From positions 1-34,589 of the forward strand of contig CABMEV010000004.1 of assembly GCA_902385255.1 (NCBI GenBank): a stretch of DNA of 34,589 bases, read 5' to 3'. Numbering within the stretch: position 1 is the stretch's first letter; each line of letters begins with the position of its first letter. A model generated the notes under the pieces. It had not been told where the DNA came from. It ran no database searches and was given only the letters and a program-made list of their open reading frames with translations. The stretch comes from Candidatus Tiddalikarchaeum anstoanum (lineage in GTDB: Archaea; Nanobdellota; Nanobdellia; Tiddalikarchaeales; Tiddalikarchaeaceae). Shown one piece after another: positions 15,974 to 23,814 of the stretch. The translations under genes and the position numbers were made by a program.

Positions 15974-17308
15974 ATGGAACACCTTGCTGACGAAGATAGA
16001 AAACCTATTATAATGGCTTTGGACGGAAATGTTCTCATTAGCAGGGATATTACATCGTTAGGCTCGCAAGTATTAGAATATGAACAATACATGAAATTGT
16101 TAAACAAAGTGCTTGATAAAATTAGAAATTTAGACATAAACAATTTCGGCCCTGATACAGTTAAATCCTATCTGGATATGGCAAAGGAGGACACTATTAT
16201 ACTATCAAAAGCAGGACCTATACCTACTAAGTTTAACTCAGATTTAGCTAGGTTTGAAAATGGAAATTTAACAAAGACAGACTTAATAAACAACCTTATT
16301 GCAAATTTAAACAAAGAAAAAGAAGATTTGCAAATAAGTTTCAAGGCTACTATTGATTCAACACAACTTGAGGAACCAGACCCTAATTTAATAGGGGGCA
16401 TGATGAACGCGTTCATCGAAACCATGCTAAAGATTAACAAAGAAATGAATATGAATGAAATACTTATTATATCTGGCGAAAAAAAATTATATGCTTCGGC
16501 TTTTTCATTATTCAGGTTTATAACTTGCTATTGTGTTTTTTACAATGTAGAAACTAGGCAATTAGTCATTAATCCGGGAGTTAATGACAAAGTTTATGTG
16601 GTTTTTCACGATGAACCTCCTAATGAAAATTATCATACAGTGACTTGGATAACTTGGGCTAAGAATTGGAGATTTGTGGATTCATTTAAGGAAATTATAA
16701 TAAGGGAACTTAACAGTGTTTTTGAAAATAAAGAGGTATCATTTTTTAATATAAGTGAAAATATGGATTTCATTAAAAAACTAGGCCTTTGCGAAGGACT
16801 GCTGGAGAAGTACAATCCTGAACAGCAAATACCTTATAAGAATATAATATTCAGCCCGCTTAAGAAACAAAACATGGATGAATTAGACACTGAAATGGTT
16901 GAACATTACAGCGAAAATTTTTATACTACTTTAGCTGGATTGCTGTCAGAATTAACAAAGGCAGAACCTAAGTTGACTAAATTTTTAATTTTTAATGGAA
17001 CGTTTTATATTTACTTTTCAGAATTACTTTCGAAACTTGTTAAAGAAAAGAAATTTTTACTTTCTGCAATATATGCTTTTGCAATCTATAACTATCCTTT
17101 GAAGCCGGATGTACAATTGGATAGTATTGTAGAAGCGTTGTATGAAAACGCTCCGGATAATCCTTTGGAGAGAAAAAAGCCAGATATTTTAAAACTTTCA
17201 GCTATAAGCGCGCTCATTAATGAAAAAACGGCTTTAGTTGACGAACAAAATTTTATGATGATTAAAAATGTCTTGATAGAACTTGCAGCAAGCATAGAGA
17301 AAAAATGA
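15974..17308 (+). CDS. Unrecognised 444-residue cytoplasmic protein
   Basis: I cannot place this protein in a family. It has no signal peptide, no HExxH or other clear catalytic motif, and no membrane segment. The first part (15-70) and the middle (85-160) are helical and charged; a hydrophobic beta/alpha stretch around FSLFRFITCYCVFYNV is followed by an acidic, Asn-rich section (VFHDEPPNENYHTVTWITW), and the C-terminal third (from about 300) is helical with no cysteines. Leaderless start is supported by the shared TATA box. A gap of 34 bases separates it from the MgtC-like gene, which has its own TATA-like TTTTTTAATA. Its divergent neighbour is also unknown. Confidence 0.65.
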   Translation: MEHLADEDRKPIIMALDGNVLISRDITSLGSQVLEYEQYMKLLNKVLDKIRNLDINNFGPDTVKSYLDMAKEDTIILSKAGPIPTKFNSDLARFENGNLTKTDLINNLIANLNKEKEDLQISFKATIDSTQLEEPDPNLIGGMMNAFIETMLKINKEMNMNEILIISGEKKLYASAFSLFRFITCYCVFYNVETRQLVINPGVNDKVYVVFHDEPPNENYHTVTWITWAKNWRFVDSFKEIIIRELNSVFENKEVSFFNISENMDFIKKLGLCEGLLEKYNPEQQIPYKNIIFSPLKKQNMDELDTEMVEHYSENFYTTLAGLLSELTKAEPKLTKFLIFNGTFYIYFSELLSKLVKEKKFLLSAIYAFAIYNYPLKPDVQLDSIVEALYENAPDNPLERKKPDILKLSAISALINEKTALVDEQNFMMIKNVLIELAASIEKK

Positions 17309-17342
17309 AACCTTTTTTAATAATGCCATGAAATTATAAGTT

Positions 17343-18587
17343 ATGGATTTTGTGCAGTTATTATTCAAGGTATTGCTGGCTTTGGGGCTTGGTGGACTAA
17401 TAGGGATTGACAGGGAGCGCGCGCATAAGGGATACCCTGCAGGTTTAAGGACATTATCATTCATATCACTTCTCGGAATGCTTACAAGTTTCTTATCAGA
17501 CAGCATGGAAAATCAGGCGATAATCCCTCTTGCATTAGGCATGATATTCCTCATTGCTGCAATAAGCTACGGGCTTACATTATACCAGACAAAAACAGTA
17601 GGGCTGACAAGCACGATAATACTAGTGCTTACTTATGTCATGGGTGTAATATCCTACTTCGACAATTACGTATACCTGGCAGTGGCAATTGCAATAATCA
17701 CGACGCTCATACTAACAGAGAAAGAAGTCTTGCACTCTTTTGCAAGAAGGCTCAGCCAGAACGAACTCCTTGACGCGTTAAAATTCGGAATAATCGCGTT
17801 CATAATACTTCCATTACTCCCGAATAAGACAATAGATCCATGGGGTGTGTTAAACCCCTACAATTTATGGTTCATGGTAGTATTGATACTTTCAATAAGC
17901 TTTATAGGATACGTAGCTGCGAAAATAATCGGGCCAAGCAAGGGCATATTCCTGTCAGGATTATTCGGAGGAGTTGCGAGTTCCACAGCTGCAACAACAA
18001 CACTTAGCAATATGAGCCATAAAAACGTAGAAGTGACAGATGCCTGCGCTGTCGGAATAACACTTGCGTGGAGTATGATGTTCATAAGGACGCTAGTCGA
18101 ATTGTACATCGTAAAAAATGAGCTGTCAATCGTATTAATAATGCCTTTTGGAATGACATGCGTAGTTGGAATATTACTAGCTTACTTAACATATAAGACT
18201 AAGTTATCAAACACTCACGCAGAACTAGTCGAGCAAAGCCCCTTCAACTTTAAGCCTGCAATAAAATTCACAATTATACTAAGCGTTGTATTAGTAATAT
18301 CAAAACTCGCGCTTAACTACATGGGCGAGAGCGGAGTTTACGTAACCAGCATACTGGTCGGATTAGCTGATATAACCCCAGTTACACTGTCAGCAGCATC
18401 GCTTGTTGGGACAACAATAAATCTTACAACAGCAAGGAATATGGTGATACTCGGCGCCCTGTCAAATACTTTAACCAAACTAGGTATGACATTAATAATC
18501 GGACGAAAAGAATTATTCATAAAAATGATGGTATATACAGGGATAATGCTAAGCACCCTGGTAGTATCTATACTCCTACATCTTTAA
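17343..18587 (+). CDS. MgtC/SapB-DUF4010 family membrane protein
   Basis: A 414-residue polytopic membrane protein with about a dozen hydrophobic segments. The N-terminal part (about 1-140) is an MgtC/SapB domain, with the typical GLGGLIGIDRERAHKGYPAGLRT start, and the remainder is a DUF4010 domain (for example GLFGGVASSTAATTTLSNMS). MgtC proteins are linked to growth in low magnesium and to control of ATPases; the transported substrate of the DUF4010 fusion is unknown. The ATG lies 26 bases from the TATA-like run TTTTTTAATA (17313-17322), so the mRNA is probably leaderless. The 3' end overlaps the convergent SWIM-protein gene by 20 bases. Confidence 0.85.
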   Translation: MDFVQLLFKVLLALGLGGLIGIDRERAHKGYPAGLRTLSFISLLGMLTSFLSDSMENQAIIPLALGMIFLIAAISYGLTLYQTKTVGLTSTIILVLTYVMGVISYFDNYVYLAVAIAIITTLILTEKEVLHSFARRLSQNELLDALKFGIIAFIILPLLPNKTIDPWGVLNPYNLWFMVVLILSISFIGYVAAKIIGPSKGIFLSGLFGGVASSTAATTTLSNMSHKNVEVTDACAVGITLAWSMMFIRTLVELYIVKNELSIVLIMPFGMTCVVGILLAYLTYKTKLSNTHAELVEQSPFNFKPAIKFTIILSVVLVISKLALNYMGESGVYVTSILVGLADITPVTLSAASLVGTTINLTTARNMVILGALSNTLTKLGMTLIIGRKELFIKMMVYTGIMLSTLVVSILLHL

Positions 18588-18798
18588 TTGCTTTCTTGCT
18601 CTTCTTAGTGCTGGCATATTCTATAACTGCTTTGATATGCTTGCAGGGAGTATTCTTTAGACTGCTCCACATGCAGTCGCATGACCACTCCAACTTGTCG
18701 CCTTTGAACAATACGCTGTGGGTTTTTCCAGACTCCTCGTCAACAACTGTAAAAGCGCTGTTCTTTAAGGTTTCATAATCTTTCTTTACGCTTAGCAT
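18568..18798 (-). CDS. Stand-alone SWIM zinc-finger protein
   Basis: A 76-residue protein consisting of little more than a SWIM zinc finger: CxCx(9)CxH formed by Cys40, Cys42, Cys52 and His54 (WSCDCMWSSLKNTPCKHIKAV), preceded by a short beta-rich stretch and followed by a Lys-rich tail. SWIM fingers usually bind DNA or proteins and are often part of larger helicases, transposases or Rad51-associated factors; a free-standing copy may work as a DNA- or protein-binding adaptor. The start is supported by a TATA box about 28 bases upstream, shared with the divergent zinc-ribbon gene. It overlaps the MgtC-like gene by 20 bases. Confidence 0.75.
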   Translation of the reverse strand: MLSVKKDYETLKNSAFTVVDEESGKTHSVLFKGDKLEWSCDCMWSSLKNTPCKHIKAVIEYASTKKSKKAIKDVGV

Positions 18799-18822
18799 GA
18801 TTTACAAACTAAATTTTGCAAA

Positions 18823-18836
18823 GTTATAAAAATATA
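18823..18836. promoter_or_regulatory. Shared TATA element between SWIM and zinc-ribbon/Hsp20 genes
   Basis: GTTATAAAAATATA lies in the 57-base divergent gap. Read leftwards the box is centred 28.5 bases from the ATG at 18798, read rightwards 27.5 bases from the ATG at 18856. Both mRNAs would be leaderless or nearly so. Confidence 0.45.
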
Positions 18837-18855
18837 TGGTATTACCCTAATTAGT

Positions 18856-19320
18856 ATGAATTGTAAAAGGTGCAATGAGGAACTAAGGGATGACTGGAAT
18901 TATTGTCCAAAATGCGGAGAGAGGACGAGGCCCATGAATCCTATGCCAATGCCGCTTATGGCTAATGTTACACCTTTTCGCGGCGGAGCGATAAAGATAA
19001 ATATAGTAAGGAATAGTTCCCCTAATTTTCAAAACCAGGGCGTTGCCAATCAGAGGATTGAGGAGGCGCCCATGAAAACTTATTCAGAAGTCATCGAGCC
19101 TGAAAGCGAACTGGTTCAGGACAAGGAAGGTGTTAAGGTTCAGATAAAACTTCCTGGAGTGAAAAAAATAGATGACATAATTCTAAAAAAAGTAGGGGAA
19201 TCACTTGAGGTAAACGCTTACACTGGAGATAAGAGGTATTTTAAAATAGTCAACCTTGAAAAATTAAACATATTAAAAAAAGAATTCACAAGCGAAGTGT
19301 TAACTCTGCTACTTGGATAA
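18856..19320 (+). CDS. Zinc-ribbon protein with C-terminal Hsp20-like domain
   Basis: A 154-residue two-domain protein. Residues 1-22 are a zinc ribbon (Cys3, Cys6, Cys17, Cys20). A Pro/Met- and Asn-rich linker (24-70) leads to a C-terminal beta-sandwich (about 75-154) that resembles alpha-crystallin/Hsp20 or the p23/CS-like fold: VKVQIKLPGVKKIDDIILKK, then SLEVNAY, then a last strand. It lacks the IxI tail used by Hsp20 proteins to form large oligomers, so it may be a cofactor rather than a classical small heat-shock chaperone. It is leaderless from the shared TATA. Six bases separate it from the end of the convergent zinc-ribbon surface protein gene. Confidence 0.7.
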   Translation: MNCKRCNEELRDDWNYCPKCGERTRPMNPMPMPLMANVTPFRGGAIKINIVRNSSPNFQNQGVANQRIEEAPMKTYSEVIEPESELVQDKEGVKVQIKLPGVKKIDDIILKKVGESLEVNAYTGDKRYFKIVNLEKLNILKKEFTSEVLTLLLG

Positions 19321-19326
19321 AATTTT

Positions 19327-22300
19327 TTATTTGCAGGCATGATTCGTACAAGTTAATCCTGTTGTGCAGTTGCTGTCAACACAACAGTCACCTTCATAAT
19401 ATACACTATCACACCCGACAGTTCCAGTGAAACAATCACTTGTACAAGCAGCGTAAGTTTCTCCGCTGTCGCAGGCGCCGTTTCCGCAAGTTGGAGTGTA
19501 ATGTGTTTGGGCAGTATCAATCCATAATTTTACGTTGTCAACTGCGAAACTTGTAAGAACACTATTTTTCGCGTAGAACTTTATATTCTGATATGAGCAT
19601 GATGTTGAAGTACCTGAAATTGTAACTGCTAAATAAGTTCCAGGGCCGAAATCCCTCGAGTTGGAATTGTCAGGTTCGTAGCCGGCAACTACAACACCGC
19701 TTGAAACGTACAAGTCAAATCTTAATACGTACTTATTGCCAGTATTGCATAAGGATGCTACATTAGCATAAACTCCAGCTCCTGCAGTGCTTGTGCTCAC
19801 GTTCTGCACGTGATTAGAGTAGATAGAATTAATTGAGTACTCATTACTGTTAAGGTTGTTAATGCTAAAACCGCTGGCTAAACCGTTATTAAACTGTTCG
19901 CAGTCAAAACTTGCAGCAGCAACCCTTTCATAAGCGCAGTTTGAACTGCTAGTTCCTGGATTTGCACAAACACTCCACCAGTTTGGACAAGGCATTAAAT
20001 CCGAGCATATTACTGTTGCGCACTTAGCGCCGTCATAAATGTCAGGATAACTGCATATTTTACAGTCATTATCTGTTTCATTAGTGCAGCCAGTAGGGCA
20101 GAAGCCGTCACTATTAATGCATGAATTTATAGTATTACATCCTGATGTGCAAGTGTTAGGATTAGCGCAATTCCTAGGGTTGCCCTGGCCGATAAATATG
20201 TTAATATCATCAACGTCGAATATTACATTGGAACTGTTTGCGTAAAAAATTATATTCTTGCTGCCTGGAGTGTTGCAGTTTACAGTGCCGTTAATGGCGT
20301 AAGTCTGCCACTCGTTTCCGAGAGCGAATATTTTAGCAAGGTTGCTGTTAGCACTTGCAGCTTCATAAGAGAATAATACGGAGCCTGATTCAACCTTTAT
20401 CTTCGCTGTTATGAAGAATGGTTTGCCGTCAACGCATGGAGTGTAAGCGTAAACCCCGCTGCCAAAAGTGTTAGCAGTAACACGGGCATAGCCTCCTGTC
20501 AATAACATATTGCTCGCTGGGTTAACAGTATTAGTTAAACCAGTAAGCGATGATGAAAAAGTCAAACTCTTAGCTGGAACGTTGCACATACTATTATTGG
20601 CGCAGTTGTCCCTGTAACTTCCGCAGCAGATACCGTTGTTTCCATTTACTAAAGTGCCGCTGGATAAGAAATCATTATGGCATGCGAAGTCAGTACTGCA
20701 GTAATCCCTCGTGCAGTAATTGTTATCATTGCAGTTTGATTCAGCCACGCACTCATATTTTTTGCAAAGATTGGAAGCATAATCGCAATAATAAGTTAAT
20801 CCCTGGTTCTTATAACAGTTAACCATGCAAGTCTCATTGGATACGCACTCTGTTAAACAACTAGTTGAAAAACTGGCATTATATAATGCGCAGTCGCTGA
20901 CACTAGTGCAGGATTTCATGCACTGGCCTTGGGTGCTGGAAAAACCAGAGAGGCAAGTAGTAGTACAATAAGCATCGCAAGCGCCATGATTCATACAATA
21001 ATAGAACGCGTTAGGCGAACCCTTATCGCAGTCAGTGTTGCTGTCGCATACAGGATTTATGCAGGCTTCACGGCCGTTAACCACACAAACAGTCTGGTTA
21101 GGCAGGCACTGCTCGTACGCGCAGTAAGAACTTGGAGTTCCACTATTCCAGCAATGGCCGGCATAATTGGAGCCTCCCTCAACACAATCAGAATCAGTAT
21201 TGCATACAGGCCTTATGCAGGAGTCTCCGAATCTTACTTTCCCTGACGGGCAGGAAAATTCTGAATAAGGCGTGTTTACGCAGTGAGAATCACAAGGACT
21301 TAATCCCATAACGCACTCATCAAAAGTGGTATTGCTTCCGTCATCACATTCAGAATTACTATTGCAAGTCTGCTGGCAGTTGCCGTCGCATAATAACTGG
21401 CCAGTTGGGCAGTCGCTGCAGTCAACATCAGTTAACCTGTTGCAGCCTAAAGGGCAGTAATTATCACTCCTTAACGAGTTGCATGAAGGCTCTGTGAACT
21501 TGCAGGAAGATTCGCAGGTATTAGCCAGTACGCAACTGTCTATAGTTGCATCAATCCCGTCGCTGCAGTCCCCGTTTAATCTGCAGACAGGGCTTATGCA
21601 CGTTCCGAAGCAGCAAATCCTGCCATTACTGCATTCCTCATTCACGCTGCAGCTCGCATTGGCATAAACAAAATTTGTTACCTCGCTTACAGCGCCGAAG
21701 TTCTCAACTTTTATTACAACGCGCCAAAGCCCGCTTTCATTAAGCACTAAATCATTAATAACCCACTTGTTGCCGTCCTGCACTCCGTCTAAAGTGTAAG
21801 CTGTTCCTTTAGGGCTGATAAAATCGAAAAGTACGCGCTGAGCGCTTGACGATGTTGAAAAGAAAGGCGAGAAGGCGACGCCGCTCGTAACATTTTTCGT
21901 GCTGAAATTATTAACAGGCTCGGCAGGGATGCTAAGAATTAATGCAAGACCTATGAAGACTATCAATATAACTGCGCCAAGAAGGACTTGCTTGCGAAGG
22001 TCCAAGTTTAAATCCAAATGGCTGACTTTTTTCTCAATAGATTCAGGATGGACTTTTACAAGGCCAGGCTTGTTATCATAACCGCACTTATTGCATTTCG
22101 GGGAATTATGAACCAACTCGTTGCACTGAGGGCACTTCCAAAGTTCAGGGTAGTTAATATTAGACGGATATCCGCATTCAGTGCACGACTCACTGTCGCT
22201 GACTAATGTTTTACAATTCGGACAATGCCATAATGATGGAAAATGCGAGCTTAAACTAAAATTACAATGAGGGCACTGCCTGTTATTTTTAACAGTACTA

Positions 22301-22338
22301 CCGCAGTTTGGGCACTTCCAACCGTCAGGATAAGTCAT
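19327..22338 (-). CDS. Membrane protein with three cytoplasmic zinc ribbons and a large Cys-rich ectodomain
   Basis: A 1003-residue protein. Residues 1-90 hold three tandem CxxC-x9-CxxC zinc ribbons (Cys9/12/22/25, 39/42/52/55, 69/72/82/85), each opening W-x-C-P. One membrane segment (about 117-138, VLLGAVILIVFIGLALILSI) follows with no signal peptide, so the ribbons should be inside and the rest outside. The outside part has an Ig-like stretch (150-225), a long Cys-rich array with phrases such as CNSNSECDDGSNTT and NTDSDCVEGG, and two jelly-roll, carbohydrate-binding-like domains, each ending near VDDINIFI or VDNVKLWI. The end has a CGNGACDSGE knot. The family is not recognised. Its ATG is about 27 bases from a GTTTAAAA box. 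Confidence 0.7.
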   Translation of the reverse strand: MTYPDGWKCPNCGSTVKNNRQCPHCNFSLSSHFPSLWHCPNCKTLVSDSESCTECGYPSNINYPELWKCPQCNELVHNSPKCNKCGYDNKPGLVKVHPESIEKKVSHLDLNLDLRKQVLLGAVILIVFIGLALILSIPAEPVNNFSTKNVTSGVAFSPFFSTSSSAQRVLFDFISPKGTAYTLDGVQDGNKWVINDLVLNESGLWRVVIKVENFGAVSEVTNFVYANASCSVNEECSNGRICCFGTCISPVCRLNGDCSDGIDATIDSCVLANTCESSCKFTEPSCNSLRSDNYCPLGCNRLTDVDCSDCPTGQLLCDGNCQQTCNSNSECDDGSNTTFDECVMGLSPCDSHCVNTPYSEFSCPSGKVRFGDSCIRPVCNTDSDCVEGGSNYAGHCWNSGTPSSYCAYEQCLPNQTVCVVNGREACINPVCDSNTDCDKGSPNAFYYCMNHGACDAYCTTTCLSGFSSTQGQCMKSCTSVSDCALYNASFSTSCLTECVSNETCMVNCYKNQGLTYYCDYASNLCKKYECVAESNCNDNNYCTRDYCSTDFACHNDFLSSGTLVNGNNGICCGSYRDNCANNSMCNVPAKSLTFSSSLTGLTNTVNPASNMLLTGGYARVTANTFGSGVYAYTPCVDGKPFFITAKIKVESGSVLFSYEAASANSNLAKIFALGNEWQTYAINGTVNCNTPGSKNIIFYANSSNVIFDVDDINIFIGQGNPRNCANPNTCTSGCNTINSCINSDGFCPTGCTNETDNDCKICSYPDIYDGAKCATVICSDLMPCPNWWSVCANPGTSSSNCAYERVAAASFDCEQFNNGLASGFSINNLNSNEYSINSIYSNHVQNVSTSTAGAGVYANVASLCNTGNKYVLRFDLYVSSGVVVAGYEPDNSNSRDFGPGTYLAVTISGTSTSCSYQNIKFYAKNSVLTSFAVDNVKLWIDTAQTHYTPTCGNGACDSGETYAACTSDCFTGTVGCDSVYYEGDCCVDSNCTTGLTCTNHACK

Positions 22339-22431
22339 TTTATTATAAATGAATTAACTATTTTAAACATTAAAAACTTTTTATTTAACATAAAACTCCC
22401 AAACTAAGAAAGTATTTGGTGGAAAAAAAAC

Positions 22432-23169
22432 ATGGAATTATACCCGGCTATGGACGAGATTAATAATGCATTGAAAAAGAATCATATAATAGTGATATTC
22501 TCAAACTGCAACGTTGAATACTCAGGCCGAGCCCAGAGCTTCATAGCAAAAGGGGACAGGATGATAATAATGAAACATGACGGTACAATACTTGTCCACA
22601 AACCTGACGGGAGAACACCTGTAAACTGGATGCCTAATAAGTCAATCATTGAAATAAAGGTTGAAAATGATTCATTAGAGATAACATGCACAAACAGCAA
22701 AACCAGTGAAGTTATGATAATACGGGCTTTTAACATTTATAGTATCACTTCAGCACCGCTTGTTGACAATGAGCAGCTTCGCCTGCTTGGAACCGAGAAG
22801 GATATGAGTGACATGTTGTATTCTACACCATCATTAATAAGCGAGGATTTTACACCTGTAAGCAGAGAGGAGCAGACAAAGTACGGATTCCTTGACGTGT
22901 TTGGGCATAACAGCAAAGGCGAATTAGTAATAGTGGAATGCAAGAGATACACTGCAGGATTAGACTCCGTGACTCAGTTAAGACGATACGTTGAAAGGGT
23001 GAAAAAAAGCAAAGGTATAACCAAAGTTCAGGGCATCATTGCAGCACCAAACATCTCACAAAACGCGCTTAAAATGCTGACAGACTGGGGATTTTCGTAT
23101 AAGAACATTTCGCCGCCTTACAGGTTTTCAAAAGAAGAGGAGAAACAGGCTAAAATAAACGAGTTCTAA
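22432..23169 (+). CDS. nucS: Endonuclease NucS/EndoMS (mismatch/flap nuclease)
   Basis: A 245-residue archaeal DNA repair nuclease that cuts at mismatches or branched DNA and works with the sliding clamp. The N-terminal half (1-125) is the DNA-binding beta domain; the C-terminal half is the RecB-like nuclease with the metal site Asp155 (GFLDVFGH) and Glu169-x-Lys171 (IVECKRY). The last seven residues, QAKINEF (239-245), fit the core of a PCNA-interacting box (QxxIxxF), though without the second aromatic residue. An SD-like GGTGG (22418-22422) lies 9 bases before the ATG. The divergent neighbour is the Cys-rich surface protein. Confidence 0.95.
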   Translation: MELYPAMDEINNALKKNHIIVIFSNCNVEYSGRAQSFIAKGDRMIIMKHDGTILVHKPDGRTPVNWMPNKSIIEIKVENDSLEITCTNSKTSEVMIIRAFNIYSITSAPLVDNEQLRLLGTEKDMSDMLYSTPSLISEDFTPVSREEQTKYGFLDVFGHNSKGELVIVECKRYTAGLDSVTQLRRYVERVKKSKGITKVQGIIAAPNISQNALKMLTDWGFSYKNISPPYRFSKEEEKQAKINEF

Positions 23170-23222
23170 AAAATATTAAGGTAAACTTTATTTATTACCA
23201 CATTATACTAAAATAACTAATA

Positions 23223-23465
23223 ATGATCTATGCACTAATAGCACTCTCATACTTAATAGGGGGATTAAGGCTGTTATTCAGCTCCAAGTTTAAATACACA
23301 GTTTTCTTATCAATGGGTTTTATACTGCTTGGCATCCACTACATTCTAAAAAGTATTACAATAGTAGACTCCTTGGTTGAGATAGTATTTAGCGTACCTC
23401 TACTCATTGCAGCATTCTTATTCATGATGGCGCCGATAATATTCATAAAAGGTGATAAGAAATGA
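23223..23465 (+). CDS. Small membrane protein, three predicted helices
   Basis: An 80-residue hydrophobic protein with three likely transmembrane helices (about 1-20, 27-47 and 52-75) and a short Lys-rich end (KGDKK). I do not recognise a family. The ATG lies about 30 bases after a TATA-like CTTTATTTATTA. The next gene starts on its stop codon (ATGA), so the two proteins are made together and may form one membrane complex; that is inferred from the overlap and similar size. Confidence 0.6.
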   Translation: MIYALIALSYLIGGLRLLFSSKFKYTVFLSMGFILLGIHYILKSITIVDSLVEIVFSVPLLIAAFLFMMAPIIFIKGDKK

Positions 23466-23776
23466 ATGCGTTAACAATGATATTCTTCTACTTGGTAATA
23501 CTATTCTTATTGTCTGCAATACTAAGCTCATTAGTTGCTTTTTTAAAATCGGAGAAAAAACAGGAGAAACTATTATGGATTTCAAACTGTGTAATACTTG
23601 TCATAATACTTCTTTCAGTATTGTTTGAATTCTTCCTTTCATTCTGCCAGGTTATCATCAGCGTACAGGATGGGACTTTTATAACAATGCTCTCTGAAAT
23701 ACTCGCACTTCTCGCAGGAGTTTCTTTCATAGCGTTATTGATAGGCGGACAAGACGTAATAAAACTGGTTAAATAG
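23462..23776 (+). CDS. Small membrane protein, three predicted helices
   Basis: A 104-residue hydrophobic protein with three likely helices (about 5-28, 38-66 and 78-98) and a short charged loop KSEKKQEK between the first two. I do not recognise it. It overlaps the previous small membrane gene by four bases. Both have three predicted helices, so they could be an old duplication, though the sequences are not obviously alike. It lies just upstream of pheS, which has its own TATA-like GGTTTTAAAAAAAGG 29 bases before its ATG. Confidence 0.6.
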   Translation: MNALTMIFFYLVILFLLSAILSSLVAFLKSEKKQEKLLWISNCVILVIILLSVLFEFFLSFCQVIISVQDGTFITMLSEILALLAGVSFIALLIGGQDVIKLVK

Positions 23777-23814
23777 TAAGGTTTTAAAAAAAGGTTAGAT
23801 TACTGAATAATTTA

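Noticed and set aside
18596-18778. Plus-strand 60-codon ORF opposite the SWIM gene
   Set aside because: The minus frame has a perfect CxC...CxH finger and a TATA-supported start; the plus frame is its shadow.
20929-21246. Plus-strand ORFs inside the Cys-rich membrane protein gene
   Set aside because: They are shadows of the 1003-residue minus-strand frame, with random-looking composition.
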